The position numbers and the translations under genes were made by a program. DNA of 10,176 nucleotides from Bacillota bacterium (GTDB taxonomy: Bacteria; Bacillota; Sulfobacillia; RBS10-35; JAJYVM01), in NCBI GenBank assembly GCA_021792015.1, contig JAJYVM010000108.1, forward strand, positions 1 through 10,176, given 5' to 3'. The notes beneath the pieces are model-generated. The model saw nothing but the letters and a program-made list of their open reading frames with translations, did no database searches and had not been told where the DNA came from. Shown here in pieces: positions 1 to 5,423 of this stretch (its first letter is position 1; each line of letters starts with the position of its first letter).

Positions 1-1339
1 GACTGAGCGCCTCGCGTTCTGGGGGCCCCGCGACCGCTGGAGCCACGCCGAGCTCGACCGGCGCGCCGCCGAGCTGGCCGCGCGCCTGGCGGGCGACACC
101 TCCCCCGTGCTGCTCTGGGGCCACAAGCAGCCGGAGCTGGTGGCCGCCATGCTGGCCGCCCACCGGGCCGGCCGCCCCTACGTGCCCGTGGACAGCGCCG
201 TGCCCGCCGAGCGGCTCATGCGCATCGCCGCCATCGCGCGTCCGGGGGACGTGATCGCCGCCGAGCCCCTGCCGGTGCCGCGCGAGCTGCTCGTGGCGGA
301 TGCCGCGCCCGCGGCCCCCGGCCTCGCCTACATCCTGTTCACGTCCGGCACCACGGGCGACCCCAAGGGCGTGCAGATCCCGCACGCGGCCCTGGACCAC
401 TTCGCCGGGTGGCTGCGCGACAGCCAGGGCTTGCTCCCGGGGGAGGAGGTCTTCCTGAACCAGGCCCCCTTCCACTTCGACCTCTCGGTGATGGACCTGT
501 ACGGCGCCCTGCGCACGGGCGGCACGATCTTCGCCGTGGAGCGCGACGAGGTGGCCGACCCGCGCCGCCTGTTCGCCCGCCTTTCGGGCGCGCCCGTGAC
601 GGTCTGGGTCTCGACGCCGTCGTTTGCCCGCTTGGCCCTGGCGGAACCGGGCTTCGGGGCCGCGATGCTCCCGCGGCTCAGGCGCTTTCTGTTCTGCGGC
701 GAGCCGCTGCGCGCCGATCTCGCGCGCGCGCTGATCGCGCGCTTCCCCGGCTGCGAGGTGTGGAACACGTATGGGCCGACGGAGACGACGGTCGCCGTCA
801 CCCTGGTCCGCATCACGGCCGACATGGCGGACCCCCTACCCGTGGGGCGGCCGGCTCCCGGCATGGAGGTGTGGGTGGGCGAGGATGGCGAGCTGACCAT
901 CGCCGGGCCCCAGGTGGGCCTGGGCTACCTCGGCGCCGCGACGGGCGGCTACTGCCGCCTGCCCGACGGCCGCCCCGCCTACCGCACGGGCGACCTCGGC
1001 CACGTGGGGGAGGACGGGCTGCTTTACTGCGACGGGCGCCTGGACCGGCAGATCAAGCTCAACGGCTACCGGCTGGAGCTGGAGGAGATTGAAGCCAGCC
1101 TGCGCGCCCTGCCCGGCGTGGCCGATGCCGGCGTCGTCGCGGCGATGCGCGGCGGGCGGCCGGACCACCTCGTGGCCTTCGTGGTCACGTCGGTGCCGCC
1201 TCAGGAGCTGCGCGCCGCCCTGGCCCGCAAGCTGCCTGCGTACGCGCTCCCGCGACACTACCGCGCCGTGGAGCGCCTTCCCCTCACCGTGAACGGCAAG
1301 CTGGACCGCCGCGCCCTGGAGGACGTGGTGGCGCGGTGA
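1..1339 (+). CDS. dltA: D-alanine--D-alanyl carrier protein ligase DltA (5' end outside window)
   Basis: Adenylate-forming enzyme that activates D-alanine with ATP and loads it onto the carrier protein DltC in the cytoplasm, the first step of teichoic acid D-alanylation. The reading frame is open from base 2, so the start lies upstream; the GTG at 107 is an internal valine codon. Adenylation-domain motifs appear in order: the phosphate loop FTSGTTGDPKG (about 338-370), the DltA-typical stretch NQAPFHFDLSVMDLYG (about 458-505), FLFCGE (about 689-706), NTYGPTETTVAVT (about 761-802), YRTGDLG (about 980-1000), GRLDRQIKLNGYRLE (about 1034-1078) and the C-terminal lysine motif PLTVNGKLDRRALED (about 1280-1324). 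NQAPF...FDLSVMD and FLFCGE separate DltA from general NRPS adenylation domains. Only the extreme N-terminus is missing. The stop overlaps the dltB start by 4 bases (GTGA), so the two genes are translationally coupled. Confidence 0.95.
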   Translation, partial: TERLAFWGPRDRWSHAELDRRAAELAARLAGDTSPVLLWGHKQPELVAAMLAAHRAGRPYVPVDSAVPAERLMRIAAIARPGDVIAAEPLPVPRELLVADAAPAAPGLAYILFTSGTTGDPKGVQIPHAALDHFAGWLRDSQGLLPGEEVFLNQAPFHFDLSVMDLYGALRTGGTIFAVERDEVADPRRLFARLSGAPVTVWVSTPSFARLALAEPGFGAAMLPRLRRFLFCGEPLRADLARALIARFPGCEVWNTYGPTETTVAVTLVRITADMADPLPVGRPAPGMEVWVGEDGELTIAGPQVGLGYLGAATGGYCRLPDGRPAYRTGDLGHVGEDGLLYCDGRLDRQIKLNGYRLELEEIEASLRALPGVADAGVVAAMRGGRPDHLVAFVVTSVPPQELRAALARKLPAYALPRHYRAVERLPLTVNGKLDRRALEDVVAR

Positions 1340-2523
1340 CCCCCTACGCCAGCTTCCCGTACTTTCTGTTCCTGCTCTACCCGGCCGCGGTGCTGATGGT
1401 CCTCGGCTTCACGGGCCGCCTGCGCACCGGCGCCGTGCTCGCCCTCAGCGCCGCCGTGCTCGGCATCCAGTTCTGGAACCCCACGGGGGACACGGCCGCC
1501 GGCCTCCGCCAGCTCGAATACCTCGCGGCCTATGTGCTCTGGAGCCTTGCCCTGATCTACTGGCTGCAGCGCCGCCCCGCCGACCGCCGCGCCTACTACG
1601 CGGCCATCGGCCTGGCGCTGCTGCCGCTGGCCGTCGTCAAGGTGCTGGAGTCGCACACACCGGCCGCGGGCCTGCCGGCCGGGCTCGTCGACACCGTGGG
1701 CTTTCTCGGCATCAGCTACATGACGTTCCGCGTGATCGACGTGCTGATCCTCGTCCACGACCAGGTCCTGGAGGGCACGCCGCGCCTCGGCGAGCTCTTG
1801 GCCTACCTGCTCTTCTTCCCGACCATCAGCGCCGGGCCCATCGACCGCTACCGGCGCTTTGTCGCCGATCTGCGCGCGGGGCCGGGGAACTACGCCGCCC
1901 ACGTCGAGAAGGCCATCCACCGCACGGCACAGGGGTTCCTCTACAAGTATGTGTTCGCGTACCTGATCTACCAGTACGCCCTGGCGCCCGTGGCCGCCTC
2001 CCACACCCTGGGGGGCGATGTGATCTACATGTACGCCTACAGCCTCTACCTGTTCTTCGACTTCGCCGGCTACACCGCGTTCGCCATCGGTGCCGGCCAC
2101 CTGCTGGGCATCGACGTGCCGGAGAACTTCGCGGCGCCCTTTCTCAGCCCCACCTTCCGCGCGATGTGGAACCGCTGGAACATGACCCTGTCGTTCTGGT
2201 TCCGCGACCACATCTACATGCGCTTCGTGCTGGGCGCGACCAAGCGCCGCTGGTTTCGCGGCAACCGCCACACCGCCAGCTACCTGGGCTTTCTCATCAC
2301 GATGACGCTGATGGGGTTCTGGCACGGCTTCGCCTGGAACTACATCGTCTACGGGCTCTTCCAGGGCGGCATGCTGGTGGGCTACGACTTCCTCGGCCGC
2401 TGGAACCGGCGTACCCAGCGGCTGCGGCTGCCGGCCGGGTTCGCGAAGGCGGCCAGCATCCTGATCACGGCCAACCTGTTCTGCTTCAGCCTGCTGATCT
2501 TCTCCGGGCACCTCTTCACGTAA
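1336..2523 (+). CDS. dltB: Membrane-bound O-acyltransferase DltB (D-alanyl transfer)
   Basis: Polytopic MBOAT-family protein of 395 residues, a normal length for DltB, which moves D-alanine from DltC across or at the membrane towards teichoic acid. Hydrophobic segments fill most of the sequence. Family landmarks are LFFPTISAGPIDRYRRF (about 159-175), FFDFAGYTAFAIGAGHLLGI (about 240-259), WNRWNMTLSFWFRD (278-291) and MGFWHGFAWNYIVYGL (326-341), where H330 is the expected catalytic histidine. The second conserved histidine, in the usual NRWH motif, reads asparagine here (N282). The GTG start at 1336 overlaps the dltA stop; GGAGG at 1318-1322 and GGTGG at 1327-1331 lie upstream as possible ribosome binding sites. 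The pairing with dltA argues for DltB rather than AlgI or another MBOAT. No dltC or dltD follows, so the partner genes must be upstream or elsewhere. Confidence 0.93.
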   Translation: MTPYASFPYFLFLLYPAAVLMVLGFTGRLRTGAVLALSAAVLGIQFWNPTGDTAAGLRQLEYLAAYVLWSLALIYWLQRRPADRRAYYAAIGLALLPLAVVKVLESHTPAAGLPAGLVDTVGFLGISYMTFRVIDVLILVHDQVLEGTPRLGELLAYLLFFPTISAGPIDRYRRFVADLRAGPGNYAAHVEKAIHRTAQGFLYKYVFAYLIYQYALAPVAASHTLGGDVIYMYAYSLYLFFDFAGYTAFAIGAGHLLGIDVPENFAAPFLSPTFRAMWNRWNMTLSFWFRDHIYMRFVLGATKRRWFRGNRHTASYLGFLITMTLMGFWHGFAWNYIVYGLFQGGMLVGYDFLGRWNRRTQRLRLPAGFAKAASILITANLFCFSLLIFSGHLFT

Positions 2524-2679
2524 AAGAGCGCTGCGACAGGGGCTGCCCCGGTAGCCAGGCCGCTCCGGCAAGCACTGCTGGCACCTTTGCGTGCCGGTCC
2601 GGCCGAAACGGTTCCAGGCGGCCCAGGCGGGGGGCGGCGAATGGTGCGGCTGGTGGCCGTCATCGTTTGTCCGCCCTGG

Positions 2680-2863
2680 GTGCGCGCGTGCGCGCTGAAC
2701 GCGGCCGCCCCGGTTTGGCCCGACCAGTCACATGAGGTGGATCGCCGTCGTCGTGAACGTCCCAGGGGCGCGCCTGACGCATGCCGCACCGCGCCAACTC
2801 GGCGATCGTCCGCTCCCTCCGTGCCCGTTGCCGGAAGGCCATCCGCCCCTCGGCCGCCATCAC
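2680..2863 (-). pseudogene. Possible transposase C-terminal remnant
   Basis: The minus-strand frame from 2863 reads RRERTIAELARCGMRQARPW, which resembles the C-terminal region of IS1182/IS5-like DDE transposases, typically (V)ERTIAEL.R.HG.RQARYWG. Directly after this the likeness stops in that frame, but an alternative frame continues with a TTTAIHLM-stop-LVGPN pattern reminiscent of the usual ...LTAxAxNLKRL ending. A decayed, frameshifted and truncated element would explain this. No inverted repeats or target duplications were found, and no catalytic DDE residues are present. The assignment rests on a short motif, so it is tentative; chance resemblance in Arg-rich GC-biased translation is possible. 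Confidence 0.33.
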
Positions 2864-3139
2864 CCAGGTCCGGCAACCCGCCCCCGTTCACCTTCCGCCC
2901 ATCCCGGCGTCAACACCGAGACAGCCGAGGCCATCTCCTGGCGGAGGTCAACCACTTGTGGAGTGGGGGTGCGGTTCAGCACCCGGTTGCAATGGCAGTC
3001 TTGGGGCTGGCTCGAGAATCCGGCGGGCGCGTGGATCAACCAGGGCACCTGTTGACACCGCGGCCCGCAGCAGCGGTGCTGACCACGCGGTGCCCGCAAC
3101 TGCGTGTTCCGCGCCGCTCGCACAGGGCCCGGCGACCGT

Positions 3140-3163
3140 GGGCGCTGCCCATGGGCCGCGCCC
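3140..3163 (-). terminator. Palindromic hairpin just past the minus-strand gene
   Basis: GGGCGC, one mismatched base, the self-complementary GCCCATGGGC, one mismatched base, then GCGCCC form a near-perfect stem beginning 7 bases beyond the stop codon of the minus-strand gene. Position and strength suit a transcription terminator for that gene, but no run of T follows on the minus strand, so it may be only an mRNA 3'-end stabilising structure. Confidence 0.35.
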
Positions 3164-3170
3164 GCGGACC

Positions 3171-4295
3171 CTACTGGTACAGCACCACGCTCGGCGTCGG
3201 GCTCAGCTTCAGCACCTGCGCCGGTGTGAACAGCGGCTTGTCCTGGGTGTAGAAGAGCTTGATGCCGCCGAAGCGGAACGGCAGGTTCTCGTCGCGCACG
3301 TAGCGGTTGTAGTGCACGGTCTTGATGGCCTGGCCGCCGAAGCCGTCCATGTCGAGGACCAGGGCCACGCCCGGCTCGGGCCGGATCTTCGCCCACCCCG
3401 GCAGCATGATGTGCGTGAACTCGTGCACGATCAGCACCTTCTGCGGCAGGTGATACTTGGCCACCATCTGCGACAGGTAGGTCATGGCCCAGTTCACGTC
3501 CGCGGAGCTCATGTGGCCGATGTACACGCCGGGAAGTTCGTTGCTCGGCAGGTCGAACTCGGGGTCGAGGGCGAGATTGACGAAGGGCAGCTTGAGGTAG
3601 GGCGCCAGCGCCTTCACCTCGGCCGGCACGGTGCTGTGGCCGACCTGCACGTCCAGGAACAGCGGCATGTGGTTCTGCTCGGCGATGGCGATCTCCTGAT
3701 CGACCAGGTTGGGCGGCATGCGCAGGCGGTAGGTGTTGTCCGGCTGCGGGCTGCCCTGGGCCACGGTGGCGATGTAGTCAAGGCCCGGCTGCACGGTCGC
3801 CTTGGTCAGCGAGGCGTAGGCGGCGGCCTGCTGGCGCAGCCGCGCCAGCATCTGCGCGGTCGTGCCCTGGCCGAGGGCGCCCATCACCGGGTTCAGCGGG
3901 TTGCCGTAGTAGAGGATGAACAGGTGGCCCGGCAGCCAGGTGGACGGCACCCAGCTGTACCGGTTGGTGTACGCGCTCGCGGCGGCGACGGCGGCCGCGT
4001 GGCCGCTGGAGAGCCCGGCCGCGGCGGCCTCGGCCCCGGGCGGCGGCACGGGGACGGCGGGCCCGTAGGGCTTCACGGCGGACGCCGATCCGCCCGCAGC
4101 CGGCGCCAGGGTGGCCACGGCCCGACCCTGGGGGGGCGCGCCGGTGGCGGCGGCCGGGCGCGGGCTGGCGCTGCCTGGGAGCAGGGCCGACGCGAACGCC
4201 GTGACGAGGACCATGGCCAGAAGCAGCAGGCGCGCCGGGTGCACGAGCACACGGCGCGTCAACTTCGGAACCCCACGTGCGGTGGCCGCTTGCAT
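3171..4295 (-). CDS. Exported conserved protein of unknown function
   Basis: The preferred start (4295) gives 374 residues. A basic N-terminus (KLTRRVLVHPARL) and a hydrophobic segment of about 18 residues (LLLLAMVLVTAFASALL, 23-39) form a signal peptide or anchor; there is no lipobox cysteine. An Ala/Pro/Gly-rich linker (about 42-108) leads to a globular domain (about 115-374). That domain alternates hydrophobic strands with acidic motifs: LYYGNPLNPVMGALG (128-142), PLFLDVQVGHS (211-221), VNLALDPEFDL (239-249), KVLIVHEFTH (286-295), ALVLDMDGFGG (311-321) and a C-terminal PLFTPAQVLKLSPTPSVVLYQ-type end. This looks like a (beta/alpha) barrel seen in secreted proteins of Gram-positive bacteria, but I cannot name a reaction. 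Another in-frame ATG at 4379 would add 28 residues, making the signal region unusually long; a TTG at 4262 is a shorter option. The overlapping plus-strand frame has a His/Arg/Gly-biased composition and is rejected. Confidence 0.8.
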   Translation of the reverse strand: MQAATARGVPKLTRRVLVHPARLLLLAMVLVTAFASALLPGSASPRPAAATGAPPQGRAVATLAPAAGGSASAVKPYGPAVPVPPPGAEAAAAGLSSGHAAAVAAASAYTNRYSWVPSTWLPGHLFILYYGNPLNPVMGALGQGTTAQMLARLRQQAAAYASLTKATVQPGLDYIATVAQGSPQPDNTYRLRMPPNLVDQEIAIAEQNHMPLFLDVQVGHSTVPAEVKALAPYLKLPFVNLALDPEFDLPSNELPGVYIGHMSSADVNWAMTYLSQMVAKYHLPQKVLIVHEFTHIMLPGWAKIRPEPGVALVLDMDGFGGQAIKTVHYNRYVRDENLPFRFGGIKLFYTQDKPLFTPAQVLKLSPTPSVVLYQ

Positions 4296-4311
4296 ATACC
4301 TAAGGACTATG

Positions 4312-4339
4312 CGGCCGGCGTGTCGAGACCTGCCGGCCG
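4312..4339. repeat. 8-bp inverted repeat in the divergent intergenic region
   Basis: CGGCCGGC (4312-4319) and GCCGGCCG (4332-4339) are perfect complements around a 12-base spacer. The repeat lies about 17 bases upstream of the preferred start of the minus-strand gene and would fold in its 5' leader, or serve as a binding site. GC-rich DNA makes such repeats common, so no function is assigned. Confidence 0.4.
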
Positions 4340-4381
4340 AGGTAACAAATTCGCGCCGCCGGGGCACATTGGCAGCCACCG

Positions 4382-4402
4382 CCCGTCATCCTCCCGTCAT
4401 CC
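4382..4402 (-). repeat. Tandem pair of GGATGACGGG
   Basis: CCCGTCATCC occurs at 4382-4391 and again at 4393-4402, separated by one base; on the minus strand this reads GGATGACGGG twice. The same 10-mer occurs on the plus strand between carA and carB at 8625-8634, with a one-base variant at 8647-8656. It lies between the start of the minus-strand gene and the pyr promoter. Confidence 0.6.
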
Positions 4403-4437
4403 CCCTCTTCGTCGGCGGAGGCGCCGGCTGTGATCCC

Positions 4438-4465
4438 TTGACATGCCGGACCCCGGCCGTATAGG
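4438..4465 (+). promoter_or_regulatory. Housekeeping-type promoter of the pyr operon
   Basis: TTGACA (4438-4443), a perfect -35, is followed after 16 bases by TATAGG (4460-4465), a good -10. Transcription would start near 4472, just upstream of the PyrR element at 4484. The correct order of promoter, attenuator and pyrR makes this the operon promoter. Confidence 0.8.
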
Positions 4466-4483
4466 CTGGCAGGCGGAAGGCAG

Positions 4484-4514
4484 CCTTTAAGCGCGCCCTG
4501 CGAGGCGGGCAAGG
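4484..4514 (+). promoter_or_regulatory. PyrR-binding RNA hairpin (anti-antiterminator)
   Basis: CCTT (4484-4487) pairs with AAGG (4511-4514) across an internal loop beginning TAA. Above it CGCCC (4494-4498), loop TGCGA (4499-4503) and GGCG (4504-4507) fit the PyrR binding-loop consensus ARUCCNGNGAGGYU in form, including the bulged base in the 5' strand and the conserved GA-GG of the loop. It lies about 12 bases from the predicted transcription start. In the known mechanism, UMP-bound PyrR stabilises this hairpin and so prevents the antiterminator from forming. Confidence 0.85.
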
Positions 4515-4549
4515 AGCCGCATATGCGTGCATGCGCAGGCGCTTCTTGC
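4509..4549 (+). promoter_or_regulatory. pyr antiterminator stem
   Basis: GCAAGGAGC (4509-4517) can pair over nine positions with GCTTCTTGC (4541-4549), eight Watson-Crick pairs plus one G-U. The 5' arm shares bases 4509-4514 with the 3' side of the PyrR hairpin, and the 3' arm shares 4541-4545 with the 5' arm of the terminator stem, so the three structures exclude one another as in Bacillus-type pyr attenuation. Confidence 0.75.
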
Positions 4550-4585
4550 TGGCCGCGGGCCGGTCCGGAGCGCCGCTTCTGTGTG
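4538..4585 (+). terminator. pyr leader attenuation terminator
   Basis: GGCGCTTC (4538-4545) pairs with GGAGCGCC (4567-4574). Inside, after a two-base internal loop, CTGGCC pairs with GGCCGG around a GCG loop (4549-4563). The stem is long and GC-rich. The following tail, GCTTCTGTGTG, is only partly T-rich, weaker than in low-GC Bacillota; its function as a terminator is inferred from its place behind the PyrR hairpin and antiterminator. Confidence 0.62.
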
Positions 4586-4690
4586 CGCGGACGGCTCCCG
4601 CCTGGGAAGCGGCGCGGCCCCGCAAGGCTGGGCTTCACGGCGGGCCACCCGGCCGCCGGCTCCGCGCCCGGTGACCGCCCCGCCGCCGTC

Positions 4691-4741
4691 CGGGCCGCGT
4701 GCTTGGGGCGGCCCGCGCGCGACGGGCGCACGCCCGTCGCG
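4691..4741 (+). other. Two strong hairpins at the end of the pyrR leader
   Basis: CGGGCCGC (4691-4698) pairs with GCGGCCCG (4708-4715), and CGCGACGGGCG (4718-4728) pairs with CGCCCGTCGCG (4731-4741) across a two-base centre (11 of 11 positions; in RNA the loop would open by at least one pair). The second stem ends 3 bases before the pyrR ribosome binding site GAAAGG (4745-4750). Neither has a T run, so they are unlikely intrinsic terminators; ribosome access control, pausing or mRNA protection are possible. Confidence 0.55.
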
Positions 4742-4762
4742 GACGAAAGGTGCGTGTGCGCG

Positions 4763-5341
4763 ATGCCGCTCATCGAGAAGACGCGCATCATGGACGCGGA
4801 CACGCTGAGCCGCACGCTCCGCCGCATGGCGCACGAGATCGTCGAGCGCAACGGCGGCACGGACGGGCTGTGGCTCGTGGGGATCCGCCGCCGCGGGGTG
4901 CCGCTGGCCCAGCGCCTCGCCGGCTTCATCGCCGAGTTCGAGGGCGTGCGGCTGCCGATCGGCACCCTCGACATCACGCTCTACCGCGACGACCTCACGC
5001 TCAAGGCCGACCACCCGCAGGTCCAGAAGACCGAGATCCCCGGCGACCTCACGGGCAAGCGCATCGTGCTCGTCGACGACGTGCTGTACACGGGGCGCAC
5101 GTCGCGGGCGGCGCTCGACGCACTCATGGACCTGGGGCGCCCCGCCATCATCCAGCTCGCCGTGCTGGTCGACCGCGGCCATCGCGAGCTGCCGATCCGC
5201 GCCGACTACGTGGGTAAGAACGTGCCCACCAGCAAGCGCGAGGTCATCGAGGTGCGCCTGCGGGAGATCGACGGACAGGACGAGGTCATGATCATGGAGA
5301 ACGGCGGCGAGAACGGCGGCGAGGAGGCGGGGGAGCGTTGA
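4763..5341 (+). CDS. pyrR: PyrR bifunctional regulator / uracil phosphoribosyltransferase
   Basis: RNA-binding attenuation regulator of pyrimidine genes that also has some uracil phosphoribosyltransferase activity. The 192-residue product follows Bacillus PyrR along its length: AHEIVERN (23-30), LVGIRRRGVPLAQRLA (38-53), DITLYRDDL (70-78), the PRPP-binding loop IVLVDDVLYTGRT (101-113), and RPAIIQLAVLVDRGHRELPIRADYVGKN-type sequence (126-153). The ATG at 4763 was chosen because MPLIEKTRIMDADTL aligns with the family N-terminus; GAAAGG/GGTG at 4745-4752 precedes it. GTG at 4754 is too close to that site. An in-frame ATG at 4523 exists in the attenuator (see findings). The C-terminus has an extra tail of about 12 residues, Gly/Glu-rich, encoded partly by a tandem 12-base repeat. 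It autoregulates through the leader hairpin at 4484-4514. Confidence 0.95.
   Translation: MPLIEKTRIMDADTLSRTLRRMAHEIVERNGGTDGLWLVGIRRRGVPLAQRLAGFIAEFEGVRLPIGTLDITLYRDDLTLKADHPQVQKTEIPGDLTGKRIVLVDDVLYTGRTSRAALDALMDLGRPAIIQLAVLVDRGHRELPIRADYVGKNVPTSKREVIEVRLREIDGQDEVMIMENGGENGGEEAGER
5297..5320 (+). repeat. Tandem 12-base repeat at the 3' end of pyrR
   Basis: GAGAACGGCGGC occurs twice in direct succession (5297-5308 and 5309-5320), giving Glu-Asn-Gly-Gly twice in the PyrR tail. It lies beyond the conserved part of the protein and just before the segment that can pair with the pyrB terminator. Confidence 0.9.
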
Positions 5342-5397
5342 GCACCCCGCGGCCGCGCACCCGCCGCGTCTCCGCCATTTCCGTTTCCGGCGCCAGC

Positions 5398-5420
5398 CAC
5401 CCCCGCATGGGGGTGTTTTT
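5398..5420 (+). terminator. Intrinsic terminator/attenuator abutting pyrB
   Basis: CACCCCC (5398-5404) pairs with GGGGGTG (5409-5415) around GCAT and is followed at once by TTTTT (5416-5420), a classic intrinsic terminator and the only one with a clear T run in this window. It ends 3 bases before the pyrB ATG. Its 3' arm GGGGGTG is also the only Shine-Dalgarno-like sequence for pyrB (8 bases before ATG), so the stem would block both elongation and ribosome access. Confidence 0.8.
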
Positions 5421-5423
5421 CTG

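Larger units (their letters stand above)
2524..3170. other. Intergenic region without an intact gene, probably decayed sequence
   Basis: About 650 bases between dltB and the minus-strand gene. Reading frames exist on both strands, but their products are rich in Arg, Pro and Gly and match no family I recognise. A carrier protein (DltC) was looked for specifically, and no frame shows its Asp-Ser-Leu phosphopantetheine site. Notable contents are a possible transposase C-terminal fragment on the minus strand (2680-2863), a 6-bp perfect hairpin GGGTGC/GCACCC at 2967-2984, and a near-perfect palindrome at 3140-3163. There is no convincing U-tailed terminator behind dltB. Confidence 0.6.

Noticed and set aside
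1258..2571. 437-codon minus-strand frame over dltB
   Set aside because: Antisense shadow; composition rich in Gln, His, Glu and Val with no recognisable domain.
2967..2984. GGGTGC-GGTTCA-GCACCC hairpin as a tRNA T-arm remnant
   Set aside because: Loop sequence and flanks do not fit a T-loop (no GGTTCGA pattern in the loop) and no other tRNA arms or acceptor stem are present.
3053..3081. TTGACA at 3053-3058 as a promoter
   Set aside because: No -10-like sequence at 16-18 bases and no plus-strand gene downstream.
2524..3170. A dltC gene in the gap after dltB
   Set aside because: No frame on either strand encodes a roughly 80-residue acidic carrier protein with a Asp-Ser-Leu attachment site.
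2781..4433. 550-codon plus-strand frame opposite the exported protein gene
   Set aside because: Its product is dominated by His, Arg and Gly without motifs, typical of the antisense of a GC-rich gene; the minus-strand product has a signal peptide and ordered motifs.
5342..5397. A second PyrR-binding element between pyrR and pyrB
   Set aside because: The conserved loop pattern (CC.G.GAGG with flanking CCTT/AAGG) is absent; only the terminator and possible competing arms are seen.
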